64,000 bases of DNA, taken from Gammaproteobacteria bacterium (GTDB taxonomy: Bacteria; Pseudomonadota; Gammaproteobacteria; Steroidobacterales; Steroidobacteraceae). Of the stretch, positions 17,617 through 26,260 are shown piece after piece. The notes beneath the pieces are model-generated. The model was not told the origin of the DNA. It saw only the letters and a program-made list of their open reading frames with translations, and did no database searches. The translations under genes and the position numbers were made by a program. The stretch spans positions 16,292 to 80,291 of the forward strand of contig JANYHD010000039.1 of the NCBI GenBank assembly GCA_025359205.1, read 5' to 3'. How positions within the stretch are numbered: position 1 is the stretch's first letter; each line of letters begins with the position of its first letter.

Positions 17617-17742
17617 GCGCGCATTATCGGCCACGCCTGCTGTTTCATGCCATGCCCACCCGATATGTCCATCGCATGCAAAGGCCATATCAGCCGAGAA
17701 TGAAACTCATCCGCTACCCGATCGAGGCGTGACCCACATCAC

Positions 17743-18419
17743 ATGAACCTGCAGCAATGGCCGGCCGGCGAGCGGCCACGTGAAAAACTGCTGGCCGCGG
17801 GTGCCCAGCAGCTGTCCGACGCCGAGTTGCTGGCGCTCGTGCTTGGCAGTTCGGGGCTGCGGGGCAGCAATGTAGTCGACTTGGCCCGCGGGATGCTGAG
17901 CACTCATCATTCCCTGCGCGAGCTGCTGAGCGCCGACCGCGCCGCGCTACTGGCCACGAAGGGGCTGGGTGAGGCGGGCTACTGCCGGCTGCAGGCCGCG
18001 CTCGAGCTGGCACGCCGGCATTATGCCGAGGCCCTGCGCAGCGGCCCACTGCTCGATTCACCGGCCGCCACGCACCGCTTCCTGATCGCGCGGCTGCGCG
18101 ACCAGCCGCACGAGCTGTTCTGTTGCCTGCACCTCGACAACCGTCACCGTCTGATCGCCTTCGATGAGCTGTTTCGCGGCACCATCGATGGCGCCAGCGT
18201 GCACCCGCGCGAAGTGGTCAAACAGGCCCTGCGCCGCAATGCGGCGGCCGTGATCCTGGCGCACAACCACCCCTCCGGTGTCACCGAACCCAGCCAGGCG
18301 GATGAACTGATCACCGCCCGGTTGCGCGAGCCCTGGCGCTGGTCGATATCCGCGTGCTCGATCATTGCATCGTCGGCGAGGGCGGCTGCCTGTCGTTCTG
18401 CGAGCGCGGCCTGCTCTAG
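17743..18419 (+). pseudogene. radC: radC, frameshifted near the 3' end
   Basis: A RadC/JAB-domain protein (UPF0758) with a one-base deletion. The intact part (residues 1-196) has the N-terminal helix-hairpin-helix-like region (LSDAELLALVLGSS) and the full metal site of the JAMM fold: ILAHNHPSG followed by the aspartate in EPSQAD. After LITARLRE (codon ending 18330) the reading frame drifts into an unrelated Arg/Ser-rich tail running to 18513. Inserting one base between 18330 and 18331 restores the normal family end, [19 protein letters not shown] then LSFCERGLL and TAG at 18417-18419, giving about 225 residues as in other RadC proteins. This is either a real recent mutation or a sequencing error. 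RadC has no agreed biochemical role. Confidence 0.88.
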
Positions 18420-18432
18420 GCCATTGCGCGAG

Positions 18433-18461
18433 TTGCTCCTACTGGCAAGGACTGGTATAAA
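18433..18461 (+). promoter_or_regulatory. Candidate sigma-70 promoter for rpmB-rpmG
   Basis: TTGCTC (18433-18438), a 17-base spacer and TATAAA (18456-18461) lie 70 bases upstream of rpmB, just after the restored radC stop. The -10 box matches five of six consensus bases and the spacing is optimal. No other good promoter is seen in this gap. Confidence 0.5.
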
Positions 18462-18531
18462 GCCCGCCCTTCGACCGCTGCTTAGCGGGCCAGGCTTCCA
18501 GTTAAGTGATTGATTTATAAGGATTAGTGAA

Positions 18532-18768
18532 ATGTCCCGCGTCTGCCAGGTCACAGGTAAGCGTCCGGTTGTGGGCAACAACGTGTCCCACGCCAACAAC
18601 CGCAAGCGGCGCCGCTTTCTGCCGAACCTGCACCAGCAGCGTTTCTGGCTCGAGACCGAGAAGCGCTGGATCAGCCTGCGCATTTCCGGCAATGGCCTGC
18701 GCACCATCGACAAGCTCGGCATCGACGCGGTGGTCGCCGACCTGCGCGCCCGCGGCGAGCGGATCTGA
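18532..18768 (+). CDS. rpmB: 50S ribosomal protein L28
   Basis: A 78-residue basic ribosomal protein. [20 protein letters not shown] is the standard bL28 N-terminus, followed by [18 protein letters not shown], which contacts 23S rRNA. It is followed 36 bases later by rpmG, the conserved rpmB-rpmG operon, which ends at a strong terminator after rpmG. Length is exactly normal for gammaproteobacteria. Confidence 0.98.
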   Translation: MSRVCQVTGKRPVVGNNVSHANNRKRRRFLPNLHQQRFWLETEKRWISLRISGNGLRTIDKLGIDAVVADLRARGERI

Positions 18769-18804
18769 AGCCCGCGCCCACCACTCCCTCGAGAGCCCAG
18801 CATC

Positions 18805-18960
18805 ATGCGTGAAAAAGTGAAGCTCCTGTCCTCGGCCGGCACCGGCCACTTCTACGTGGCGATGAAGAACAAGCGCCTGCACCCGGAGAAGATGGAAGTC
18901 CGCAAGTTCGATCCGGTGGTGCGCAAGCACGTCGGCTACAAGGAAACCAAGATCAAGTAG
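18805..18960 (+). CDS. rpmG: 50S ribosomal protein L33
   Basis: A 51-residue ribosomal protein starting [20 protein letters not shown] and ending [11 protein letters not shown]. This is the canonical bL33 of gammaproteobacteria. It lacks the CxxC zinc-ribbon pairs, so it is the zinc-independent (C-minus) form. It is co-transcribed with rpmB and followed 43 bases later by an intrinsic terminator. Confidence 0.97.
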   Translation: MREKVKLLSSAGTGHFYVAMKNKRLHPEKMEVRKFDPVVRKHVGYKETKIK

Positions 18961-19003
18961 GCTTGGCGCCGCCCAGCGGCCTGCCCGCCTGACGAGGATA
19001 AAG

Positions 19004-19024
19004 CCCGCCACCTGGCGGGTTTTT
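19004..19024 (+). terminator. Intrinsic terminator after rpmG
   Basis: Stem CCCGCCA (19004-19010) and TGGCGGG (19013-19019) with a CC turn, probably opening to a 4-base loop, followed by TTTTT (19020-19024). A clear Rho-independent terminator that separates the ribosomal-protein operon from mutM. Confidence 0.9.
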
Positions 19025-19054
19025 CGTTTCTGCAATCCTGCCCGCGAGGTTGAA

Positions 19055-19870
19055 TTGCCCGAACTGCCGGAAGTCGAGACCACACGCCGCGGCATCGAGC
19101 CGCACCTGCGCAGCCGCCGTGTCACCGCGGTCCTTGTCCATGAGCGGCGACTGCGCTGGCCGGTCACGCCAGGACTCGATGCGGCGCTGCGTGGCCAGCG
19201 CGTACGCGCCGTGGAACGGCGCGCGAAATACCTGCTGCTGCGCTTCGATTGCGGCACATTGATCATGCACCTGGGCATGTCGGGCAACCTGCGCGTACTG
19301 CCGCAGGCCACGCCACTCCTGAAGCACGATCATTTCGAACTGCAGCTGGACTCGGGCCAGGTGCTGCGGCTGAACGATCCGCGCCGCTTCGGCAGCTGCC
19401 TGTACACCACGGCCGACCCGACACTGCATCGGCTGCTGCGCGATCTCGCACCCGAACCGCTCGAGCCGGGGTTCGATGGCGCTTATCTCCACCGCGTCAC
19501 GCGGCGGCGGCGCGTCGCGATCAAGCTGCTGCTGCTGAACGGGCGGCTGATCACCGGGGTCGGCAACATCTACGCCAGCGAGGCGTTGTTCCGCGCGCAC
19601 ATCCGGCCGCGCCGCGCCGCGCGCTCGCTGAGCCTGGCCGAATGCGCCCGGCTCGCCGCGGCCATACGCCGCGTGCTGAGCGCCGCGATACGCGTCGGCG
19701 GCACGACGCTCCGCGACTACGTCGGCGCCGATGGCGAGGCGGGCTACTTCCGGCAGAAGCTCTATGTCTACGAGCGCGCCGGACTCCCCTGCCGCCGCTG
19801 CCGCACGCCAATCCGGCAGATTACCCAGGGGCAGCGCTCGACGTACTATTGCCCGCAATGCCAACAGTAG
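19055..19870 (+). CDS. mutM: Formamidopyrimidine-DNA glycosylase
   Basis: A 271-residue Fpg/MutM enzyme that excises 8-oxoguanine and nicks the abasic site. The start codon is TTG at 19055, fixed by the family sequence (M)PELPEVETTRRGIEPHL: Pro2 becomes the catalytic N-terminus after Met removal and Glu3 is the general acid. GNIYASEALF and the lysine in the early beta-strand region are present. The C-terminal zinc finger is complete (CRRC and CPQC at about 245-268). GAGG lies just upstream of the TTG. The next glycosylase gene begins within its last codons. Confidence 0.96.
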   Translation: MPELPEVETTRRGIEPHLRSRRVTAVLVHERRLRWPVTPGLDAALRGQRVRAVERRAKYLLLRFDCGTLIMHLGMSGNLRVLPQATPLLKHDHFELQLDSGQVLRLNDPRRFGSCLYTTADPTLHRLLRDLAPEPLEPGFDGAYLHRVTRRRRVAIKLLLLNGRLITGVGNIYASEALFRAHIRPRRAARSLSLAECARLAAAIRRVLSAAIRVGGTTLRDYVGADGEAGYFRQKLYVYERAGLPCRRCRTPIRQITQGQRSTYYCPQCQQ

Positions 19871-20652
19871 ACCGCCGCACGCTGCGCCGCCGCGAGCGCG
19901 CGCTCGCGCAATGCGACCCCGTGATGGCGCGGCTCATCGCCGCCGCCGGCCCCTGCACGATCGAAACGAGCCACGAACGGCCGCCATTCGAGACGCTTGC
20001 AAGCGCGATCGCACACCAGCAGCTGAACGGCGCCGTCGCCAAGCGGATACTCGCACGCTTCACGGCGCTATACGCGCCGGGGGAATTTCCCGAGCCGGCA
20101 GCGGTCATCGCGACTGCCGACGCCGCGCTGCGCGGGGCTGGCTTTTCCTTTGCCAAGATCCGCGCGCTGCGCGACCTGGCGGACAAGGTCATCAGCGGCG
20201 TAGTGCCCACGGTCGCCGAACTGCACGCACTGGACAACGACGCCATCGTCGAGCGCATCACGCAGGTGCGCGGCATCGGCCGCTGGACGGTCGAGATGAT
20301 GCTGATGTTCCAGCTCGGCCGTCCTGACATACTGCCGGTGGATGACTTCGGCGTCTGCAACGGCTTTCGCATGGCCTACGGTCTCAAGGGCATGCCGCGG
20401 CCGCGCGCGCTGGCTGAATTCGGCACGCGCTGGGCGCCGCACCGCTCGCTTGCCGCCTGGTACCTGTGGCGCGCCGTCGACCTGGCGCGTGAGAAAAAGC
20501 TGCCGCGCGCCGGGCGCGCGCCGAAGGTGGCGGTGAAGGTTCCGCGCGCGAAACCCCCGGCTGTCAAGGCACGCAAGCAGACGAAGAAGAAGAAGACGCG
20601 CCGAGCCGCGGTGCGCCGGCGCGGCAATCCGCGGAGTGTGAAAAGCCGCTAG
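19858..20652 (+). CDS. AlkA-like DNA-3-methyladenine glycosylase with basic tail
   Basis: A 264-residue HhH-GPD glycosylase removing alkylated bases. The core (about 1-210) has the LASAIAHQQL helix, the helix-hairpin-helix VRGIGRWTVEMMLMF and the catalytic aspartate in LPVDDFGVCNGF. The N-terminal AlkA beta domain is missing, as in yeast MAG1-type and many short bacterial enzymes. The last roughly 55 residues are a lysine/arginine-rich low-complexity tail including KARKQTKKKKTRRAA, which probably binds nucleic acid non-specifically. The ATG at 19858 overlaps mutM by 13 bases, and a GTG at 19921 is an alternative start. Confidence 0.88.
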   Translation: MPTVDRRTLRRRERALAQCDPVMARLIAAAGPCTIETSHERPPFETLASAIAHQQLNGAVAKRILARFTALYAPGEFPEPAAVIATADAALRGAGFSFAKIRALRDLADKVISGVVPTVAELHALDNDAIVERITQVRGIGRWTVEMMLMFQLGRPDILPVDDFGVCNGFRMAYGLKGMPRPRALAEFGTRWAPHRSLAAWYLWRAVDLAREKKLPRAGRAPKVAVKVPRAKPPAVKARKQTKKKKTRRAAVRRRGNPRSVKSR

Positions 20653-22454
20653 TTGCGGCCGGGCGCGCTGACTGCGCGGCCGGCATCGACGGGCGCAGCG
20701 CCTTCGACGACCCCGGCGCCCTCGGCGCGCGGATCGGAGGCCGCCTCAACGCTGCCGGTAGCACGGTTCCAGATCACCGCCTGGAAATTGCCCCAGCGGT
20801 AGGGCACGGACTGCAGCGTGTCGCCCTGCGCGGTCAGCGTCTTGATCTCGTCTTCGCTGAACGCGCCGGCTTCATAGCGAACCACGTCGGGCGAATACTG
20901 TTGATGAAAGCGCGGCACCGCGACGATTTCGCTGGCTGAATGGCCGTCGACGAAATCGAGCGTCGCCAGCAACACCATGCCGATGATCAGGCTCCCGCCG
21001 GGCGAACCGCCGATCATCACGCGATCGCCCGACTCGACGAAGCTCGGCGTCACCGAAGAGAGCATGCGCTTGTGCGGGGCAATCGCGTTGGCGTCGGCGC
21101 CCACCAGGCCGTAACCGTTGGGCACGCCAGGCTTCATGGAGAAATCGTCCATCTCGTTATTCAGGAACAGGCCGGTGCCGGCGATCATGCGCCCGCTGCC
21201 GAAGCCGAAGTTCAGCGTGATGGTCGCAGCGACGCGATTGCCGTCACGATCGAGCGCGGAAAAATGCGTGGTCTGTGGACCGGCATTCGCACCCGCACCG
21301 ATGCCCGGCAGCGCGCTGCTCGGCGTGGCGCGATCGGTGCGGATCGAGGCGGCGAGCCCGGCCGCATAGTCGACACTGGTGAGGCGCTGCACAGGCACCG
21401 TGACGAAGTCCGGATCGCCGAGGTACAGAGCACGATCGCGATGCACGCGACGCATGGCCTCGATGACGAGGTGCTTGCGCTCGACCGGTATCGCGTTCTT
21501 GAGATCGAATTGCGCCAGCAGGTTGAGCGCCTCGACGAGCGCAATGCCGCCTGAGCTCGGCGGCGGCGCCGAGACCACGCGTGCGCCGCGGTACTGGCCG
21601 ACGATCGGTGCACGCTCGATGGCGCGGTACGCTGCCAGGTCGGCTTCAGTCCAGATGCCACCTTGCGCGCGCACGCCCGCGACGAGCTGCGCGGCCATCT
21701 CACCTTTGTAGAAGGACTCGAGTCCGTGGCGCGCCAGGTACTCGAGGGTCGCCGCCAGTTCCGGCTGCCGCACCAGCGTGCCCACAGGTGGCACGGCGCC
21801 GTCGCGCAGGAAATTGCGCGCTACCTCGGGCTCCGCCGCGAACTGCTCGAGGTGTGACTGCAGTGCATTGTGCAGATGGGACGACTGCGCGAAACCATCG
21901 CGCGCCAGGCGGATCGCAGGCTGAAGGCTCTGCGCCACCGGCAAGCGCCCGTAGCGTGCCGCAAGCAGGGCCATGCCCGCCGGCTCGCCCGGGATGCCCG
22001 CGGCCAGCGCGCTGCGCGTCGACAGGTCGGGCACCGGATTGCCCTGCGCATCGAGGAACATGTCGCGGCTCGCCGCTGCTGGCGCGAATTCGCGCGCATC
22101 GATTGCGGTCTCGAAGCCGTCTTGCTGCCGGTGCAGCAGATAGATGCCCCCGCCCGTCAGCCCCGAACCGGTAGGTTCAACGACTGCCAGCGCCGCGCTC
22201 ACCGCGACGGCGGCATCGAAGGCGTTGCCGCCCGCGCGCAGCACCTCGAGCCCGGCCGCGGTAGCGAGCGGATGTGCGCTGGCGATGGCGGCCCGACCAG
22301 GCGCAGCCGGCCGCGCAGCGGTCGGAGCCGGATCCGCGGCGGCGGCCAGCGGCAGCGCGTAACCGAGCGTCAACGCCAACGCGGCCAGGACCGCCAGCAG
22401 GGAACGTGTCACCGGGTCGGCGCTTGCCGCCGGCGCGCACAGCGCTTTGCGCAT
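20649..22454 (-). CDS. ggt: Gamma-glutamyltransferase
   Basis: A 601-residue periplasmic Ntn-hydrolase that cleaves gamma-glutamyl bonds of glutathione and transfers or hydrolyses the glutamyl group. The precursor has a hydrophobic export signal (about residues 17-40). The self-cleavage site and catalytic threonine are at PQTTHFSALDRDGN (about residue 390); the large subunit starts SAHPLATAAGLEVLRAGGNA and the small subunit contains GGSPGGSLIIG. The proenzyme length is normal. It overlaps the coaD stop by one base. A second, divergent Ggt-family gene lies at 42119-43918. Confidence 0.95.
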   Translation of the reverse strand: MRKALCAPAASADPVTRSLLAVLAALALTLGYALPLAAAADPAPTAARPAAPGRAAIASAHPLATAAGLEVLRAGGNAFDAAVAVSAALAVVEPTGSGLTGGGIYLLHRQQDGFETAIDAREFAPAAASRDMFLDAQGNPVPDLSTRSALAAGIPGEPAGMALLAARYGRLPVAQSLQPAIRLARDGFAQSSHLHNALQSHLEQFAAEPEVARNFLRDGAVPPVGTLVRQPELAATLEYLARHGLESFYKGEMAAQLVAGVRAQGGIWTEADLAAYRAIERAPIVGQYRGARVVSAPPPSSGGIALVEALNLLAQFDLKNAIPVERKHLVIEAMRRVHRDRALYLGDPDFVTVPVQRLTSVDYAAGLAASIRTDRATPSSALPGIGAGANAGPQTTHFSALDRDGNRVAATITLNFGFGSGRMIAGTGLFLNNEMDDFSMKPGVPNGYGLVGADANAIAPHKRMLSSVTPSFVESGDRVMIGGSPGGSLIIGMVLLATLDFVDGHSASEIVAVPRFHQQYSPDVVRYEAGAFSEDEIKTLTAQGDTLQSVPYRWGNFQAVIWNRATGSVEAASDPRAEGAGVVEGAAPVDAGRAVSAPGRN

Positions 22455-22957
22455 TACTTGCCTACCTTGCGGCGAAATGCAGCCTCGACCAGCGGATGCA
22501 CGAACTCGCTGACGTTGCCGCCGAGCGTGGCGATCTCGCGCACCAGCGTGGAGGAAATGAAGGTGAAGTGCTCCTTCGGCGTCAGGAACATCGTCTCGAC
22601 GCCGGGAGCGATGTGCCGGCCCATGTTGGCCAGCTGGAATTCAAATTCGAAGTCCGACACTGCGCGCAGCCCGCGCACGATCACGCCGATTCCCTGGGCG
22701 CGCGCGAACTCCACCGTCAGGCCGGTGTAGCCGACCACCTGCACGTTGGGGATCTCGGCCAGCACGCCGCGCGCCAGCGCGACGCGCTCGTCGATGTCGA
22801 ACATCGGCACCTTGCCGGGATTGGCGGCAATCGCGACCAGCACACTGTCGAAGATGCCGGCAGCGCGGCGCACCAGGTCTTCGTGACCGCGCGTGATCGG
22901 ATCAAAGGTGCCGGGATAGACGGCTTTGCGGGATGCAGACAAGGCGCGCTCCTTCAA
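22454..22957 (-). CDS. coaD: Pantetheine-phosphate adenylyltransferase
   Basis: A 167-residue nucleotidyltransferase catalysing the penultimate step of coenzyme A synthesis. It shows AVYPGTFDPITRGHEDLVRR with the TxGH nucleotide motif, RGLRAVSDFEFEFQLANMGR in the middle and ISSTLVREIATLGG near the end, all canonical. The start overlaps the rsmD stop by 4 bases (ATGA). rsmD-coaD is a conserved gene pair. Confidence 0.97.
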   Translation of the reverse strand: MKERALSASRKAVYPGTFDPITRGHEDLVRRAAGIFDSVLVAIAANPGKVPMFDIDERVALARGVLAEIPNVQVVGYTGLTVEFARAQGIGVIVRGLRAVSDFEFEFQLANMGRHIAPGVETMFLTPKEHFTFISSTLVREIATLGGNVSEFVHPLVEAAFRRKVGK

Positions 22958-23529
22958 TTGCGCTGGTACAGATCATACCCGACCGCGCCGGCCGTGCCGG
23001 AGCGCAGCGACTGCCAGGGCGCGGGCAGCCCGGCCAGTGGCGTACTGCGCGGATGCTCGAGGTAAATGAGCGCTCCGCCGGCCAGCCAGCGCTGCGATTC
23101 GAGCCGGGCAACGCTTCTGGCGAGCTCGTCACCGGCGAACGGTGGATCAAGCAACACCAGGTCGAAGGGTTGCGCCGGGCGTGACAGGAACTGCGCGGCG
23201 CTGCTGCGTTCGAGCTGCGCCAGGCCGGACTCGGCACCCCATTCGCGCAGCACATCACCGAGCCTGGCGATCGCCTGTCCGTCCTGGTCTACGAATACGC
23301 AGTGTGCGGCACCACGCGACAAGGCCTCGAGGCCAAGCGCGCCCGAACCAGCGTACAGGTCCAGGCACCGGCGTCCGCCCAGCTTGCCCTGCAGCCAATT
23401 GAACAGGGTCTCGCGCACGCGATCGCTGGTGGGGCGGATGTCGCTCGCCGGAAACTGCCAGCGCCGTCCGCGCCAGCGCCCGGCGATGATGCGCAACCGC
23501 CGGGTCTGTGCGCCGCGTTCGTGGCTCAT
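22954..23529 (-). CDS. rsmD: 16S rRNA (guanine966-N2)-methyltransferase
   Basis: A 191-residue SAM-dependent methyltransferase acting on 16S rRNA. RIIAGRWRGRRWQFPA and IRPTSDRVRETLFNWLQ are the RsmD N-terminal signature; CLDLYAGSGALGLEALSRG is the SAM site and LLDPPFAGDE the N6/N2-methyltransferase DPPF motif. The start at 23529 (MSHERGAQ) is preferred to a longer frame that would approach ftsY. It is divergent from ftsY with 36 bases between the starts. Confidence 0.95.
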   Translation of the reverse strand: MSHERGAQTRRLRIIAGRWRGRRWQFPASDIRPTSDRVRETLFNWLQGKLGGRRCLDLYAGSGALGLEALSRGAAHCVFVDQDGQAIARLGDVLREWGAESGLAQLERSSAAQFLSRPAQPFDLVLLDPPFAGDELARSVARLESQRWLAGGALIYLEHPRSTPLAGLPAPWQSLRSGTAGAVGYDLYQRN

Positions 23530-23565
23530 GGCGGCGAAGCCTACCGCATATGAGAGAATCCACGC

Positions 23566-24534
23566 ATGTCCGAAGCACAACCGCACTCAGATTCGCCGGC
23601 CGAGGCCCCGCAGGGATTCTTCGGACGGCTCCGTGCGCGACTCAATCGCGGCGGCAGCTCGCTCGCGCGCGACATACGCGGACTGCTGCAGGGCCGCAAG
23701 ATTGACGGTGAACTGCTCGAGGAACTGGAGACGCGCCTCATCGGCGCGGACGTAGGCGTGACTGCCACGCAGGAAATACTCGAGGAGCTGCGCGCGCGCG
23801 TGGCGCGCCATGAGCTCGCGGACGCGGATGCATTGGTCGCCGCGCTGCGCTCGCAGCTTACTGAACTGCTGCGGCCCTGCGAGGCGCCGCTGCGCGTCGC
23901 GGTCGATGCGAAACCCTTCGTGGTGCTGATCGTGGGCGTGAACGGTTCAGGCAAGACCACCAGCATCGGCAAACTGGCGGCGCGGCTGCATGCACAGGGC
24001 CTCAAGGTGATGCTCGCCGCGGGCGACACGTTTCGCGCCGCGGCGATTGAGCAGCTGGGCGTGTGGGCCGAGCGCAGCGGTTCGCTGCTGATCGCCCAGG
24101 CGGCGGGGGCTGATGCGGGCGCGGTGATGTTCGATGCGATGCAGTCGGCGCGCGCGCGCGGCGTCGACGTGCTGCTGGCCGACACGGCGGGAAGGCTCCA
24201 CAGCCAGTCGCACCTGATGGAGGAACTGAAGAAGATCAGGCGCGTGATCGCGCGCGCCGATCCCAGCGCGCCGCACGAGGTATTGCTGGTGCTGGATGCC
24301 AACCAGGGGCAGAACGCGCTGGCGCAGGCCGAACAGTTTCACGCCGCCATCGGCGTCACGGGCCTCGTGATCACCAAGCTCGACGGCACGGCGCGCGGCG
24401 GCATCGTGGTCGCGATCGCCCGCAAGCTCGCGCTACCGATCCGCTTCGTGGGAATGGGCGAGCACAGCGAGGACTTCGGGCTCTTCGATGCGGCGGCATT
24501 TGCCAGCGCGCTGGTCGACGGAGCGCACGCATGA
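23566..24534 (+). CDS. ftsY: Signal recognition particle receptor FtsY
   Basis: A 322-residue SRP GTPase that docks ribosome-nascent-chain-SRP complexes at the membrane. The NG domain is complete: the P-loop GVNGSGKTTSIGKLA (about residues 126-140), then DTFRAAAIEQL, DTAGR, and TKLDGTARGG. The acidic N-terminal A domain of E. coli is almost absent, leaving only about 20 residues before the N domain. It overlaps ftsE by 4 bases (ATGA), giving the classic ftsY-ftsE-ftsX-rpoH order. Confidence 0.97.
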   Translation: MSEAQPHSDSPAEAPQGFFGRLRARLNRGGSSLARDIRGLLQGRKIDGELLEELETRLIGADVGVTATQEILEELRARVARHELADADALVAALRSQLTELLRPCEAPLRVAVDAKPFVVLIVGVNGSGKTTSIGKLAARLHAQGLKVMLAAGDTFRAAAIEQLGVWAERSGSLLIAQAAGADAGAVMFDAMQSARARGVDVLLADTAGRLHSQSHLMEELKKIRRVIARADPSAPHEVLLVLDANQGQNALAQAEQFHAAIGVTGLVITKLDGTARGGIVVAIARKLALPIRFVGMGEHSEDFGLFDAAAFASALVDGAHA

Positions 24535-25226
24535 TCACTTTCGGGGGCGTCGCCAAGCGCTACCGCAATGGGCGCGAGGCCCTCAGCAACGTCAGCCTGC
24601 ACGTGGCGCCTGGCGAGATGGTGTTCCTCACCGGACGCTCGGGCGCCGGCAAGAGCACGGTGCTCAAGCTCATCGCGCTGCTCGAGCGGCCGACGCGCGG
24701 CCAGGTGACGGTGGGCGGCGAGAACACGGGAAAACTGAAGGCGCGGCGCGTGCCCGCTTTTCGCCGGCGCGTCGGCGTGGTATTCCAGGACCACCGGCTG
24801 CTCGTCGACCGTCCGGTGTTCGATAACGTGGCGCTGCCGCTGATCGTCGCCGACAGCTCGCTGAAGGAAATTGACAAGCGCGTGCGCGCGGCCCTGGACC
24901 AGGTCGGGCTGCGCGGCAGCGAGCGCGTGCTGCCCTCTGAGCTGTCGGTCGGCGAGCAGCAGCGCGTCGGCATCGCGCGTGCCATCGTCAGCCGCCCACC
25001 GATCCTGATCGCCGATGAACCGACCGGCAATCTCGACCCGCAGCTGGCCAGCGAAGTCATGGCGCTGTTCCGGCGCCTCAACGAAGTGGGCGTCACCGTA
25101 GTCGTGGCCACGCACGATCTGCATCTGGTGCGGGAATCGGGCCTGCGCCAGATCGTGATTGAGAACGGGCGCATCGCCGGGAGCGAGCCGGGCGGCACTC
25201 TGCCGGTGATCGAGGCGCGCCGGTGA
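24531..25226 (+). CDS. ftsE: Cell division ATP-binding protein FtsE
   Basis: A 231-residue ABC ATPase that works with FtsX to activate septal peptidoglycan hydrolases. Walker A is TGRSGAGKSTVLKLI (about residues 36-50), Walker B is ILIADEPTGNLD, and the switch histidine is in VVATHDL. The signature motif reads LSVGEQQR instead of the usual LSGGEQQR, a small deviation worth noting. It overlaps both ftsY and ftsX by 4 bases. Confidence 0.96.
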   Translation: MITFGGVAKRYRNGREALSNVSLHVAPGEMVFLTGRSGAGKSTVLKLIALLERPTRGQVTVGGENTGKLKARRVPAFRRRVGVVFQDHRLLVDRPVFDNVALPLIVADSSLKEIDKRVRAALDQVGLRGSERVLPSELSVGEQQRVGIARAIVSRPPILIADEPTGNLDPQLASEVMALFRRLNEVGVTVVVATHDLHLVRESGLRQIVIENGRIAGSEPGGTLPVIEARR

Positions 25227-26152
25227 GCAGCGTGGGCAGTTATATGGCACGGCACGCGCATGCGCTGCTCTCCTCCGCGGGCCACCTGGCGCGCGCGCCG
25301 ATCGCCACGACCTTCACCGTGGTGGTGATGGGCCTGGCCCTCGCGCTGCCGCTCGGACTCGACGTGCTGGTGCGCAACGTGCGCACGGCCACGGCCGATT
25401 TCAGCGGCGCACTGTCAATCACCGTGTATCTCAAGCCGGGCGTGGCGGAGGCGCGCGCCACGCAGCTCGCTCGCAGCACGCGCGAACGTCCCGGCGTCGC
25501 CGCCGTCGAGCTGATCACCGCGACGCAGGCGCTGGCGCAGTTTCGCGCGCAGTCCGGATTCGGCGACGCCCTCGATGCGCTGGAGGGCAATCCGCTGCCG
25601 CACGCGCTGGTGGTCACGCCGCGCCCGGCGAATTCCAATCCGGCGGACATGGAATCGCTCCGCCGCTATCTGGCGACCTGGCCGGAGGCCGACGCGGTGC
25701 AGCTCGATGGCGACTGGGTCACGCGCTTCAACGCCATGCTGGCGCTGCTGCGCCAGGCCTTGCTGGTATCAGCCGGCTTTCTGGCGATCGGCGTCATCGC
25801 GGTGGTGGGCAATACGATCCGGCTCGAGATCCAGAACCGGCGCGCGGAAATCGAGGTGACCAAGCTGGTCGGCGGCACCAATGGTTTCGTGCGCCGCCCG
25901 TTTCTCTACACCGGCGCGCTCTATGGACTGTTGGGTGGCCTGACCGCCTGGCTCGTTATCGCGGTCACGCTGGCGCTCGTCAGCCCCGCGGCCTCGCGCT
26001 TGGCGCAATCCTATGGCAGCCACTTCGTGCTCGGCGGTCCCGGCGCGCGCGAGCTGGGAGTGCTGCTCGGCGGCGGCGCCCTGCTGGGCTGGATCGGATC
26101 CTGGCTGGCAGCCGCCCGGCACCTGGCGCGGATAGAACCAGGATCTGGCTAA
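25223..26152 (+). CDS. ftsX: Cell division protein FtsX
   Basis: A 309-residue FtsX/MacB-type permease, partner of FtsE. Four transmembrane helices are visible: one at about residues 28-50, a periplasmic domain of roughly 110 residues, then three helices (about 175-200, 230-250 and 270-290). NTIRLEIQNRRAEIEVTKLVGGTNGFVRRPFLYTG contains the conserved cytoplasmic loop that contacts FtsE. The start is GTG at 25223, overlapping the ftsE stop as GTGA. Confidence 0.95.
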   Translation: MSSVGSYMARHAHALLSSAGHLARAPIATTFTVVVMGLALALPLGLDVLVRNVRTATADFSGALSITVYLKPGVAEARATQLARSTRERPGVAAVELITATQALAQFRAQSGFGDALDALEGNPLPHALVVTPRPANSNPADMESLRRYLATWPEADAVQLDGDWVTRFNAMLALLRQALLVSAGFLAIGVIAVVGNTIRLEIQNRRAEIEVTKLVGGTNGFVRRPFLYTGALYGLLGGLTAWLVIAVTLALVSPAASRLAQSYGSHFVLGGPGARELGVLLGGGALLGWIGSWLAAARHLARIEPGSG

Positions 26153-26201
26153 CTGTTTGTTTAATAACAACTATTTTAGGCCCGGGAACTCCTCTGCCCC
26201 C

Positions 26202-26228
26202 TTAGCACTCCGACTTCAAGAGTGCTAA
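26202..26228. promoter_or_regulatory. CIRCE operator (HrcA-binding site)
   Basis: TTAGCACTC (26202-26210), nine bases, GAGTGCTAA (26220-26228): a perfect copy of the CIRCE inverted repeat, which the heat-shock repressor HrcA binds. It lies 33 bases upstream of the rpoH ATG. CIRCE usually controls groESL or dnaK operons; here it would place the sigma-32 gene itself under HrcA. Confidence 0.93.
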
Positions 26229-26231
26229 AAT
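26202..26231 (+). promoter_or_regulatory. Candidate rpoH promoter overlapping CIRCE
   Basis: TTAGCA (26202-26207), 18-base spacer, TAAAAT (26226-26231). The -10 matches five of six consensus bases and the -35 four of six. Both boxes are embedded in the CIRCE arms, so HrcA binding would directly block polymerase. An additional AT-rich stretch with a TTGTT/AACAA palindrome at 26157-26170 may hold a second promoter. Confidence 0.45.
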
Positions 26232-26260
26232 TACCTGAGTTCAAACGAGGTGAGCTGTAC

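Noticed and set aside
18462..18490. GCCCGC/GCGGGC inverted repeat upstream of rpmB as an autoregulatory RNA hairpin
   Set aside because: The left arm lies between the -10 box and the expected transcription start, so the hairpin would not be in the transcript.
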